DNA from: Bacilli bacterium
GTDB lineage: Bacteria; Bacillota_I; Bacilli_A; RF39; UBA660
NCBI GenBank assembly: GCA_900758495.1
Contig: CAAERO010000005.1
Coordinates: 1 to 64,000, forward strand
Length of the DNA: 64,000 nucleotides
Direction of reading: 5' to 3'
Both the position numbers and the translations under genes were made by a program. Below are positions 52,512 through 60,840 of the stretch, in pieces (position 1 is the first letter of the stretch; each line of letters starts with the position of its first letter). The notes under the pieces were generated by a model, which had not been told where the DNA came from, did not search any database, and saw nothing but the letters and a program-made list of their open reading frames with translations.

Positions 52512-52730
52512 TCAACTGATTATTTCGACACTTTCTGTTATTAAATCACTATAACTAAACGACTTTATTTTATTTTCTTCTCCTTCTAACCTAACTAAAA
52601 ATATTGAAGGATAAAGTTCAATTATTTCTCCATTAAATTCTTCTATTTGATTTCGACTTCCATTAACTTTAAAATGTAAAATAGTTCCTTCTTTTTCTTT
52701 AATTTTATTTCTCATAGTATCTAAATTCAT
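52512..52730 (-). CDS. veg: Veg family protein
   Basis: 72 aa small beta-barrel-type protein (IKEKEGTILHFKVNGSRNQIEEFNGEIIELYPSIFLVR) of the Veg family, reported to promote biofilm matrix expression in B. subtilis by countering SinR. Overlaps the yabG stop by 4 bases. Its location near a TasA-like gene cluster is noteworthy but may only reflect conserved order. Confidence 0.92.
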   Translation of the reverse strand: MNLDTMRNKIKEKEGTILHFKVNGSRNQIEEFNGEIIELYPSIFLVRLEGEENKIKSFSYSDLITESVEIIS

Positions 52731-53506
52731 CTTGGATACCCCACATACATAGTACCATTTGTGATAATTCCACCCATACCAGCACTTCCATAATGAGTTT
52801 TATCTATTAGATGTATCAAATCAATTGCTTTATTTACAGGAGATAATGCTACACAAGAAGCTACTATTGCTGGATCTAGGGCATGTATGTTTATTCTTTT
52901 AGGACTTGAAGCAAAATTACTTCCAGCTTTTATTAATTCTTCATAGTTTGACTGACAAGCACCAGCTATTATTATTAATTTGTCTTGATTTTTTTCATAC
53001 ATTCTAGCTTTTTTTATAGCATTAACAAAATTTTCAGAATTTTGATAATTTTCTATTTTGCTTTTATCTTTGGCATATTTTTTTAAAAAGTCATGTCCTG
53101 TTATTACTATTATATCTGGCTTATACTTTTCTAGGGTATCTATTATTACATTTTCTATTTCACTTTCCTTAACTTTTATTCCATAAGCTTCTAAATGCAT
53201 ATCTTTATAAAAGTTTATACACCTATCTAAATAAAATTTATCAGAATCAAACTGAACTATCTTACCTGGCAAGTAGAAGTATTCACTTCTATCTAATGAT
53301 ATCAAACTTTCTACTTTTAAAATATCTATCCGATCTGTTTCTTTCTTTACTGACACTTTATTTAAATCATCTAACTCGCTATCAGCATAAAGTCTAACAT
53401 CAACACCTCTTAAATAAGCTATATCTTCTTCTATATCGATTATTTGAAAAACTAAGTCGTTATTATAAGACTGCCTAGTTACATAGTCACATAACTTAAA
53501 ATTCAT
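52727..53506 (-). CDS. yabG: Sporulation-specific protease YabG
   Basis: 259 aa YabG peptidase, which processes spore coat proteins. Conserved blocks VLEVDSEYFY-like LSLDRSEYFYLPGKIVQFD, LHAEAYGI-like MHLEAYGIKV, DIIVITGHD, GACQSNYEELIKAGSNFASSPKRINIHALDPAI and DKTHYGSAGMGGI. The Cys in GACQSN and His in ITGHD are the likely catalytic residues. Strong marker of spore formation. Between rsmA and veg as in B. subtilis. Confidence 0.93.
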   Translation of the reverse strand: MNFKLCDYVTRQSYNNDLVFQIIDIEEDIAYLRGVDVRLYADSELDDLNKVSVKKETDRIDILKVESLISLDRSEYFYLPGKIVQFDSDKFYLDRCINFYKDMHLEAYGIKVKESEIENVIIDTLEKYKPDIIVITGHDFLKKYAKDKSKIENYQNSENFVNAIKKARMYEKNQDKLIIIAGACQSNYEELIKAGSNFASSPKRINIHALDPAIVASCVALSPVNKAIDLIHLIDKTHYGSAGMGGIITNGTMYVGYPR

Positions 53507-53544
53507 CTAATCACCCAGTTAATTTTATGCAAGAACAATTTAAT

Positions 53545-54339
53545 TTATTTATAAAGTTTATTTGCTATATCTACAAATATCTTATAGTCTAATTGCTCAG
53601 ATCTTACACTTAAGTCTAAATTATACTTTGCTAATACTTCGCTAACTAAATTTAAATCATATTTCTTTAGGTTATTTCTTATTGTCTTCCTTTTAAATTG
53701 AAAACTATCATGAACTATCTGCTGAAAAAATTCTTCACTTTTCAATTTTTCTTTTGTTACTTTTGGTTTAAAGGATACTACAACACTATCTACATTAGGC
53801 TTTGGAATAAACTCCTCTCTACTTACTAAAAACTCCTTTTTTGTATCAAAATAATATCTTAATAAGACAGTTAGAGCTCCATACTCTTTCTTTCCTGTAA
53901 TTGACGTAAATCTTTCTCCTACTTCTTTTTGTACCATCATTACAATTTTATTAAAATAAAGTCCAGAATTCATCAATTTAAAAAGTATAGGTGTTGTTAT
54001 ATAATATGGTACATTACTTACAAAATATAAATTTTCATATTGATAATTAGCTAAATCTTTTTTTATGTCTTGATTCAAAAAGTCACCAAAATAGATAGAA
54101 ACATTATCTGCTCCTTCTAAATTTTTTACTAATATATCTTCTAGAGTTTTATCTATTTCATAACATAATACTTGTCCTCTATCTTTTAAATACTTAGTTA
54201 AAGCTCCTGCTCCTGGACCTACTTCAATTATTAAAGATTCATTTTTAATCTCTGCTACTTCTACAATTTTTTCTAATACGTTTTCATTTTTTATAAAGTT
54301 TTGACCAAATTTTTTCTTAAACTGAAATTTCTCATTCAT
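53545..54339 (-). CDS. rsmA: 16S rRNA dimethyladenosine transferase RsmA (KsgA)
   Basis: 264 aa. Dimethylates two adenosines of helix 45 in 16S rRNA. The KKFGQNFIKNENVLEKIV start, SAM motif EVGPGAGALTKYL, and catalytic motif SNVPYYITTPI (N-x-P-Y) are clear. Start follows AGAGGTTTTAAT. B. subtilis order rsmA-yabG-veg is kept. An extended -10 TACAAT upstream may be its promoter. Confidence 0.96.
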   Translation of the reverse strand: MNEKFQFKKKFGQNFIKNENVLEKIVEVAEIKNESLIIEVGPGAGALTKYLKDRGQVLCYEIDKTLEDILVKNLEGADNVSIYFGDFLNQDIKKDLANYQYENLYFVSNVPYYITTPILFKLMNSGLYFNKIVMMVQKEVGERFTSITGKKEYGALTVLLRYYFDTKKEFLVSREEFIPKPNVDSVVVSFKPKVTKEKLKSEEFFQQIVHDSFQFKRKTIRNNLKKYDLNLVSEVLAKYNLDLSVRSEQLDYKIFVDIANKLYK

Positions 54340-54433
54340 ATTAAAACCTCTTTCTCAATGTTATTATTGTACCAAATTCCCAAAGAAAAATCTCTTCTTT
54401 AAACAAAAATTATTTCAAATTAAATATCTAAAT

Positions 54434-54458
54434 TAAAAAAAGAAAAGTTTATTTTTTC
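54434..54458 (-). terminator. Terminator of SipW/TasA-like locus
   Basis: GAAAA/TTTTC hairpin followed by a T run at the stop of the last gene of the locus; weak but well placed. Confidence 0.5.
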
Positions 54459-54883
54459 AACTCTTCTTTAACTGGTTTTATCATAAATAGTAAGTTAGAA
54501 ACTGATAAACCATATAACATTATTTTCATATAAGATATAAAAGTATTAAAATAGTTAAAATCTATTCCATAACCATATTTTTCATTGAGAACCATATTTT
54601 TATCAGCAAATGCTCTATATCCTACTACTATTATTGTAGTAAAAATTATACAGGATGTTAAGTTATAGAATATGTTATTATTAACACCTTCTTGCTTAAA
54701 TACAAGGTTAATTATAAATAATAAGAAAATAATTAGAAAGGGAATAAATTCTGGCATTAGGGTGATAAAACTTTTTTCTAGTCTAACATTCATTCTTACC
54801 ATTATAAATAGGGTAATTGCAAATGCACCTAATAATAAGATATATTTCAATACTACAAATATAATATTTAATATTTTCTTCAT
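54449..54883 (-). CDS. Hypothetical four-TM protein of the SipW/TasA-like locus (P3)
   Basis: 144 aa, four predicted membrane helices (~10-28, ~45-62, ~75-92, ~118-135) with a short conserved-looking NEKYGYGIDF loop between TM3 and TM4. No family recognised. It starts one base after the previous gene ends. Last gene of a coupled unit following the SipW-type peptidase; may help export or anchor the fibre proteins, by inference. Confidence 0.7.
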   Translation of the reverse strand: MKKILNIIFVVLKYILLLGAFAITLFIMVRMNVRLEKSFITLMPEFIPFLIIFLLFIINLVFKQEGVNNNIFYNLTSCIIFTTIIVVGYRAFADKNMVLNEKYGYGIDFNYFNTFISYMKIMLYGLSVSNLLFMIKPVKEELKK

Positions 54884-54884
54884 A

Positions 54885-55574
54885 TTAACCTCCCATTACT
54901 TCGTTATAATACCAATTTGAAAGTTCTACTAGAAGATCTAAAGTATTTTGATAATTGGTATTAATTGAGTTATAACTATCTTTAGCTAAGAAGAAAATAC
55001 TTGATTTACTTATGTCATTCGTAAAATAATAATTATCAGCACTTTCTAAGTTTGAAGTAATATAACTATTACTTGATAATTGTTCATTAATAGTTGTTTT
55101 GATAAATGGTCTTATAGCTTTTAAACTTTCTATATTGAAGCTATTACTTTCATCAATAAATGCATTTAATTGCATTACAACACAATCATTTAAAATATTA
55201 TTTTGATAAAATTTTCCTAATTTATAAACATCACTTAACTCTATACTTTGTTTACTAGCTAATTCTTTATATTCATTACTTTCAAATACTTTAACACAAT
55301 TATTTAATTTTATTTGAATACTATTCATATCATATACATTATTTTTTCCTTGATACGAATTTTGTTGGTATGAATTTATATTAGTCTTTATCTTATCTAA
55401 TTTCTCTTGTGTTTTTTGTGCATTTGCAATTACTTCACTACTAACATCAACTTTTGTACTTAATTCTCTGTAGTGGTAGAAATTTATAAATAATAAGAAA
55501 AAAGAAAAACCAAATACTAAACCAGTCAAGGCATAAGCAAATATATTTATATATTCTAATAACATTTTTTTCAT
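54885..55574 (-). CDS. Hypothetical membrane-anchored protein of the SipW/TasA-like locus (P2)
   Basis: 229 aa: one N-terminal TM (~13-33) and an outer helical domain (~35-229) with a predicted coiled region (VIANAQKTQEKLDKIKTNI) and two Cys (NNCVKVF, NDCVVMQ) that could form a disulphide. No family recognised. Overlaps the previous stop by one base, so translation is coupled with P1 and sipW. Confidence 0.7.
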   Translation of the reverse strand: MKKMLLEYINIFAYALTGLVFGFSFFLLFINFYHYRELSTKVDVSSEVIANAQKTQEKLDKIKTNINSYQQNSYQGKNNVYDMNSIQIKLNNCVKVFESNEYKELASKQSIELSDVYKLGKFYQNNILNDCVVMQLNAFIDESNSFNIESLKAIRPFIKTTINEQLSSNSYITSNLESADNYYFTNDISKSSIFFLAKDSYNSINTNYQNTLDLLVELSNWYYNEVMGG

Positions 55575-56089
55575 TAATTATTCTCCTTTACTATTATGTT
55601 GACTTTATAAGCATAGTTTTTATTTTCCCAAGTACCCTTTTCTAATGAATCTGGTATATATACTTTAAGTTCATAATTATTAATTTTTCCAGCCATAATG
55701 TATCTTTCATCTAAAATATTATCTTTTAACTTTGCTAAGTTTCCTTTTTTTATAATTTTACCATTAAGCATTAATTCATAACTTAATTGACTTTTAGAAA
55801 GCTTGTCTTCTGTAATGTTAACTTCTTCAAAAACTACTTTATAAGAACTTTTAAAATCATTGACATTCTTGATACTAAATTTATAATTTGGAATAGATTG
55901 CGCTTCACTTTCAGTCGTTGGTACTAAATTTTCAGTTAATGCTACCTCGTCACTTTCTTTTTGTACTTGTAATGTGTTTATTTTTCCAATATCACCATAG
56001 TAAAAGACTTTATACCAAAGAAATGATGTGCAAATTACAAAAGCAAAAAGAAGAATTCCTCCTAAAGTAAGAAATATTTTTTTTGTCAT
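55574..56089 (-). CDS. Hypothetical secreted/anchored protein of the SipW/TasA-like locus (P1)
   Basis: 171 aa: N-terminal TM (~5-26), a disordered linker (~40-65), then a beta-rich domain (~70-170) ending VNIIVKENN. The layout recalls accessory anchors such as TapA, but no sequence match is claimed. Its start overlaps the sipW stop by one base, the same junction type as P1-P2. Confidence 0.7.
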   Translation of the reverse strand: MTKKIFLTLGGILLFAFVICTSFLWYKVFYYGDIGKINTLQVQKESDEVALTENLVPTTESEAQSIPNYKFSIKNVNDFKSSYKVVFEEVNITEDKLSKSQLSYELMLNGKIIKKGNLAKLKDNILDERYIMAGKINNYELKVYIPDSLEKGTWENKNYAYKVNIIVKENN

Positions 56090-56838
56090 TACTTATATCT
56101 TCCCCTTTCTGTTTTTGCATTATTATCTATTTTTTTTGTTTTTTCTTTTGTTTTTGGTACTTCTTTACTTTTATTTTCTTTCTTATTATTAGGATCATTT
56201 TTTATGGTCTTAATTATTTTAACTATATCTGCTCCAATAATTCCTACTGTTGGAACAATAATTAATAATATCCATCCTATTACACTACTCAATATGTATT
56301 GTATATATCCAATCTTTGGTAAACGTATAAGAACTTTTCCATAAATAGTATCAAAAGTCTGACGAGAAGCATCTTCTGTATTATTAGCATCTCCTTTTGT
56401 TGTAAATAAATACTTACCATCATCTGTTTTTTCTATTTTTCTAACTCTATGTGTAACGGTCACTCCCGAACTGCGATAATCTGTTGAATTAAAAGTTATT
56501 ACATCTCCAACTTTTATTTTTGAGGGATCCTTTACTCTCATTGTTACAATTACATCTAACACATTTATATTTGGTACCATACTGGGACTTACTATTGTAT
56601 AGGCAGACACCAATGGTGGTTTTGTGATACCCTTTTTTAAATTGTTTCGCTGATCTAAAAAGTTTATAATTATCAGTAAGAACACTAAAATCATTATTAG
56701 TAAAACTGAGTACATAATAATTGTAAATATATAGTGTGCTATTCTTTTCAATTTTTCAAATAAAGAAAGATTAGAAAAGGGTACTGCAATAGCTATTTCA
56801 TTATCATTCAAATTCATCACCCACTTATCATTCTCCAC
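56089..56838 (-). CDS. sipW: SipW-type signal peptidase I
   Basis: 249 aa with N-terminal TM (~33-58) and C-terminal TM (~188-212). The catalytic Ser is in YTIVSPSMVPNI; the second catalytic position is His, in GVTVTHRVRKI, not Lys, which marks the SipW/ER-type branch. Downstream KGDANNTED is also typical. These enzymes process TasA/camelysin-type signals. The basic tail (~220-249) is Lys-rich. The start is uncertain: ATG 56838 lies almost at the likely transcription start (TATAAT near 56855), and ATG 56817 is an alternative. Confidence 0.92.
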   Translation of the reverse strand: MENDKWVMNLNDNEIAIAVPFSNLSLFEKLKRIAHYIFTIIMYSVLLIMILVFLLIIINFLDQRNNLKKGITKPPLVSAYTIVSPSMVPNINVLDVIVTMRVKDPSKIKVGDVITFNSTDYRSSGVTVTHRVRKIEKTDDGKYLFTTKGDANNTEDASRQTFDTIYGKVLIRLPKIGYIQYILSSVIGWILLIIVPTVGIIGADIVKIIKTIKNDPNNKKENKSKEVPKTKEKTKKIDNNAKTERGRYK

Positions 56839-56881
56839 TATTATAAGTGTATCACATCTTTATTTTTTTTTAAATAGAAGT

Positions 56882-57517
56882 TTATTGTTTAGATTTAGCT
56901 TTGGCATTTGCATGAAGTGCCACTTGAACTGTAAATATTCTTTGGGTTGCATCAACTTTAGTATTTTCATCTACCCACATTCTTAAGCGATAATTATCAG
57001 TTTTGCTAGTATCAACTGTATTCTTATATAATAACATTGTTCCTTTTTCACTTCCAATATCTGTTAATGAAGTTAATGGTGTGAAATGTTTAGGTTTCAT
57101 TACTTCTTCATATGTTCCGCCATTTTTCTTTTCTAAATATAATTTTACTTCATTATTTTTTAAAGTTGAATTCTCCTGCTTTTGTCCAGAAATTTCATAT
57201 GTAATAGTTGCATTTCCTTGAATAGTTGATGTTACACTGAAGTCGAAATATTGATTGGTGGCAGACATTGTTTTTCCACTTTCATCTGTCATCGGCATTG
57301 CATTAGTAATTGTTATTCCGTTAGTGTCTTCAGTATAGTCTAGTGATATCCTTCCAGTAGTGATAGAGTTTGTTTTATCTCCTTTTTTTGTTACTGTTAC
57401 TGATATAGCGGATATACCTATTATTAATAAGATTAATAATAATAAAATAATAAGTGTAAAATATAATTTCCCGTTTTTTTCCTCTTTTAGTTCTTCTTTT
57501 CTCTCTTTATTTTTCAT
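56882..57517 (-). CDS. TasA/camelysin-like protein 4 (divergent)
   Basis: About 211 aa. A longer charged N-terminus (KNKERKEELKEEKNGK) precedes the hydrophobic segment (~19-40); then the shared core ISLDYTEDTNGITITNAMPMTDESGK, NYRLRMWVD and a terminal VQVALHANAK strand. Diverged from the three tandem copies upstream and nearest to sipW. The ATG at 57517 is 8 bases after AGGAGTG. Likely matrix or fibre subunit or its membrane-held nucleator. Confidence 0.8.
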   Translation of the reverse strand: MKNKERKEELKEEKNGKLYFTLIILLLLILLIIGISAISVTVTKKGDKTNSITTGRISLDYTEDTNGITITNAMPMTDESGKTMSATNQYFDFSVTSTIQGNATITYEISGQKQENSTLKNNEVKLYLEKKNGGTYEEVMKPKHFTPLTSLTDIGSEKGTMLLYKNTVDTSKTDNYRLRMWVDENTKVDATQRIFTVQVALHANAKAKSKQ

Positions 57518-57573
57518 ATTCAAGACACTCCTATTCTGTTTAAATTGTAGCATACTTTCATTTTGTGGTAAAG

Positions 57574-57599
57574 AAAAAAGTGTCAGAGATTAGACACTT
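57574..57599 (-). terminator. Terminator of TasA-like gene 3
   Basis: AAGTGTC/GACACTT stem with T run; nearly identical to the terminators at 58280-58310 and 58999-59026. Confidence 0.8.
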
Positions 57600-57610
57600 A
57601 ACTATGTTCA

Positions 57611-58213
57611 TTATTGAGCATTTGCTTTTCCATACACGTTAACTCTTAGCTTATACGTTTGCTTAGTACTTGTATTACTATATGTATCAGCAACCCACAT
57701 TCTCAAACGATAACTAGTTGATATTGAAGATTTTGTGCTTCCTGATTTCAATATAAATTGACCACTTGGAGCTCCACTCGCTTCACTAGACGATGTTGTT
57801 GTTAAGTTTGATACTAATGTTGGTTCTAACACTACATTCTTATCATCTTCACTAGTTAAATATACTTTAATTCCAGAATTCAAAGCTGAACTTGCAGAAT
57901 CTACTGATGCTGTTACAGCATAATTAATAGTTGCAGTACCTTGAACAGTTGTAGCTACTGTAAAATCAAAAGTATTATTAGTACCAGTTAATTTTTTTCC
58001 TGAATCATCGGTCATTGGTAAAGCATCTGTTAAATTAATACCATTCGTTGGTTCAGTATAACTCATTGTAATAGTACCTGTTGTAACAGTATTTACCTTT
58101 GTACCTGTTTTTGAATAAGTGAATGCTGCAAAGGAAATACCAACTAATGCTACTACTAAGATTGCAACTCCTAAGATGGAAACTAGAATCTGTTTTGAAT
58201 TACTTTCGCTCAT
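57611..58213 (-). CDS. TasA/camelysin-like protein 3
   Basis: About 200 aa. Signal segment QILVSILGVAILVVALVG ends in ISFAAFTYSKTG, a SipW-type cleavage site. Mature core: TITMSYTEPTNGINLTDALP, FDFTVATTVQGTATINY, YRLRMWV and YKLRVNVYGKA. Low in Cys, rich in Thr/Ser, as in TasA fibres. ATG after AAGGAGGTTAGACAA. A TTGTTA..GATATC promoter and a leader like those of the other copies precede it. Confidence 0.85.
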   Translation of the reverse strand: MSESNSKQILVSILGVAILVVALVGISFAAFTYSKTGTKVNTVTTGTITMSYTEPTNGINLTDALPMTDDSGKKLTGTNNTFDFTVATTVQGTATINYAVTASVDSASSALNSGIKVYLTSEDDKNVVLEPTLVSNLTTTSSSEASGAPSGQFILKSGSTKSSISTSYRLRMWVADTYSNTSTKQTYKLRVNVYGKANAQ

Positions 58214-58279
58214 TTGTCTAACCTCCTTACAATATAAAGATATCACATATATCAGCCAATTAACAAGTGATTTTTTTGT

Positions 58280-58310
58280 AAAAAAAAAAGTGTCAATAAT
58301 TAGACACTTT
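58280..58310 (-). terminator. Terminator of TasA-like gene 2
   Basis: AAAGTGTC/GACACTTT stem followed by about ten T residues. Confidence 0.8.
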
Positions 58311-58319
58311 TATACATCA

Positions 58320-58925
58320 TTATTTTGCAACTGCTTGTCCATAAACATTTACTTTTAAGATATATTTTTGGCTTGTAGCTGGGACTGTATAATCGTCAGC
58401 AACCCACATTCTTAGACGATAATTATCAGTATGAGTTCCAGTACCATAAGTACCAGTTTTTAATACATATTGATCAGCTGGTGCTCCTGCTGCATTGCCC
58501 GCAACAGTTTTAGTTAAAGCAGTAACCTTAGTAGGTGCAAGAATTTGTGCATCTTCTTGATCTGTTAGATATACTTTAACTCCACCATCAGCAATTGTAC
58601 ATTCATCACCTTTTACAGCTGTTACAACATAGTTAATAGTTGTACTACCACTAACTGTTGCAGATACTGTAAAATCAAAAGTATTATTAGCCCCTGTTAG
58701 TGCCTTACCAGCTGTATCAGTTATAGGAAGAGCATCTGTTAAATTAATACCATTTGTTGGTTCAGTATAACTCATTGTAATAGTACCTGTTGTAATAGTA
58801 TTTGCTACATTACCAGTCTTTGAATAACTAAATGCAGCAAATGAAATTCCTACCACAGCTACTATTAAAATTGCAACTCCTAAAATTGATACAAGAACTT
58901 GCTTTGATGAATTGCTATTGTTCAT
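58320..58925 (-). CDS. TasA/camelysin-like protein 2
   Basis: 201 aa, close tandem paralog of copies 1 and 3: QVLVSILGVAILIVAVVG signal, FAAFSYSKTG cleavage region, TITMSYTEPTNGINLTDALP, DNYRLRMWV, YILKVNVYGQAVAK. One Cys in a variable loop (GDECTI). Promoter -35 TTGTTA, 17 bases, GATATC, then a conserved leader ending AAGGAGGTTAGACAAAG. Confidence 0.87.
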   Translation of the reverse strand: MNNSNSSKQVLVSILGVAILIVAVVGISFAAFSYSKTGNVANTITTGTITMSYTEPTNGINLTDALPITDTAGKALTGANNTFDFTVSATVSGSTTINYVVTAVKGDECTIADGGVKVYLTDQEDAQILAPTKVTALTKTVAGNAAGAPADQYVLKTGTYGTGTHTDNYRLRMWVADDYTVPATSQKYILKVNVYGQAVAK

Positions 58926-58998
58926 CTTTGTCTAACCTCCTTACAATATAAAGATATCACAAAGATATAATATTTAACAAGTATTTTTTTCAAAACAA

Positions 58999-59026
58999 AG
59001 AAAAAGTGTCAGAGATTAGACACTTT
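58999..59026 (-). terminator. Terminator of TasA-like gene 1
   Basis: AAAGTGTC/GACACTTT stem with T run. Confidence 0.8.
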
Positions 59027-59036
59027 AATAGCTAAA

Positions 59037-59675
59037 CTATTGAGCTTTAGCAGCACCATAAACATTAACTTTTAAGATATACTTATGTTGAGCAGCAAAT
59101 TCTGTAGTGTTAGCACCACCAGCTTGTTGACCATAATTTGCATCTACCCACATTCTTAAACGATAATTATCTGTTCCTGTAGCAGTATAGTTTCCTGTTT
59201 TAAGAATATATTGATCAGCTGGTGCTCCAGCATCATTTCCAGCAACAGTTTTATTTAATTGAGATACTAGTTTAGGTGCAAATACAGCAGTTTCAGTTTC
59301 TCCACTTGTTGCTGTTAAGTAAACCTTAACTCCTGTATCTGGAAGATCACTAGCAGCATCTTTTACAGCACTAATTACATAGTTAATGTTAGTATCACCA
59401 GCAATAGTAGCTCCTACTGTAAAATCAAAAGTTTTTCCATCACCTTTTAATGCTTTACCAGCATCATCTGTGATAGGAAGTGCATCTGTTAAACTGATAC
59501 CATTTGTTGGTTCAGTATAAGTCATTGTAATAGTACCAGTTGTAATAGTATTTGATACTTCACCAGTTTTTGAATAACTAAATGCAGCGAATGAAATACC
59601 TACTACAGCTACTACTAGAATTGCAACTCCTAGTACAGATAATAGAATCTGCTTTGATGAATTGTTATTGTTCAT
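59037..59675 (-). CDS. TasA/camelysin-like protein 1
   Basis: 212 aa, first of three near-identical tandem copies. Signal QILLSVLGVAILVVAVVG followed by FAAFSYSKTG; core TITMTYTEPTNGISLTDALP, DNYRLRMWVDANYG, YILKVNVYGAAKAQ. A longer variable loop (QQAGGANTTEFAAQ) distinguishes it. Upstream promoter: TTGCCT, 17 bases, TATATT. Having its own promoter and terminator suggests each copy is made at high level as a single-gene transcript. Confidence 0.87.
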   Translation of the reverse strand: MNNNNSSKQILLSVLGVAILVVAVVGISFAAFSYSKTGEVSNTITTGTITMTYTEPTNGISLTDALPITDDAGKALKGDGKTFDFTVGATIAGDTNINYVISAVKDAASDLPDTGVKVYLTATSGETETAVFAPKLVSQLNKTVAGNDAGAPADQYILKTGNYTATGTDNYRLRMWVDANYGQQAGGANTTEFAAQHKYILKVNVYGAAKAQ

Positions 59676-59747
59676 CTTTGTCTAACCTCCTTTACAATAC
59701 AAATATAACACAGTTAGCAAGGCAAGGCAAGATGTATTTTGTATTTT

Positions 59748-60503
59748 TTAGTGTAGTTTTGTAAATAAAGACAGGGCATTTTTAGTTGTTTCATTTTCAA
59801 TAATATTTGTATCTAGATTTAATTCAGTAGCTATAAATCTAGCTATTATCGGTATATTTTTAGAGGTATTTATTTCTCCCCTATATGGAACTGGAGAAAG
59901 ATAGGGGCTATCTGTTTCTAAAACTATATTTTCTAGGCTTAGCTGTTTTATTGTATCCTTTAAATGGCAATTTTTAAATGTTATAATTCCACCAATTCCA
60001 AGTAAATATCCCATTTTTATATATTGACAAGCAGTTTCATAACTTCCACTAAAACAATGAATAATTCCTTTTACTTTATATTTTTTTAAAATAGTTATAG
60101 TATCGTTCGTAGCTTCTCTTGTATGAATAACTACTGGCAAATTATATTTTTCTGCTAAAGCTAATTGTTTTTCAAATAATTCCTTTTGTTTTTCCTTATT
60201 TTCAGTAGAATAATAATAATCTAAACCTATTTCACCAATTCCTACTATTTTATTAATTAGTATTAAACTTTCTATTTTTTGTAGATCTGTATCTATAATT
60301 TTATTTGCTTCTTCTGGATGATATCCAATTGTAGCATAAACAGATGGAAAATTATTAATTATTTCTATTGTCTCATCTAAATCTTCTTTAGTGCAACCAG
60401 AAATAATAGTTTTTTCTACTCCTGCTTTTATATTTTCTTCTACTACATTTGAAATATTATCATAATCATTTTTACTTAAATGACAGTGTGTATCTATAAA
60501 CAT
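59748..60503 (-). CDS. tatD: TatD-family deoxyribonuclease
   Basis: 251 aa TIM-barrel metal-dependent hydrolase: DTHCHL start (metal His pair), IGEIGLDYYY, VIHTREA, IHCFSGS and LETDSPYLSP supply the metal ligands. 3'-5' exonuclease acting on DNA and perhaps tRNA. Sits between metG and rsmA as yabD does in B. subtilis, though the TasA-like locus now separates it from rsmA. Confidence 0.94.
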   Translation of the reverse strand: MFIDTHCHLSKNDYDNISNVVEENIKAGVEKTIISGCTKEDLDETIEIINNFPSVYATIGYHPEEANKIIDTDLQKIESLILINKIVGIGEIGLDYYYSTENKEKQKELFEKQLALAEKYNLPVVIHTREATNDTITILKKYKVKGIIHCFSGSYETACQYIKMGYLLGIGGIITFKNCHLKDTIKQLSLENIVLETDSPYLSPVPYRGEINTSKNIPIIARFIATELNLDTNIIENETTKNALSLFTKLH

Positions 60504-60542
60504 ATTTTATTCCTTCAATCTTTTTTATTAGTATTATTTTAA

Positions 60543-60577
60543 TAAAAGAAAATAGTCTACCTATTTAGCAAACTATT
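60543..60577 (-). terminator. Terminator after small membrane gene
   Basis: AATAGT/ACTATT stem with a 15-base loop followed by TTCTTTT overlaps the small gene's stop. Confidence 0.5.
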
Positions 60578-60742
60578 CTTATTTTTCTTTTTATAAATGT
60601 AAATTCTTATAAAATAAACAGTCAAAAATATTGCATACGATATGTCTAAAATGTTACGTTCATCAATTGCAGTAATTACAATACCAATATACAGCAATAT
60701 AAAGGCCAAATGACATATTCCAACGCCTTTTGATTCATCCAT
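60557..60742 (-). CDS. Small two-TM hypothetical protein
   Basis: 61 aa with two hydrophobic helices (~10-26 and ~33-49) and a basic tail (YKKKNKNSLLNR). An AGAGGTTAC site stands before the ATG. No family recognised. Between metG and tatD; small size makes it less certain than its neighbours. Confidence 0.5.
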   Translation of the reverse strand: MDESKGVGICHLAFILLYIGIVITAIDERNILDISYAIFLTVYFIRIYIYKKKNKNSLLNR

Positions 60743-60840
60743 AAAAAGTAACCTCTTCCTATACTACCCATATTAGAAATATACTATTTTTGGAAAAAAA
60801 TCAATAATATATTATTTTATTTTTCTTAATTTACATTTTT

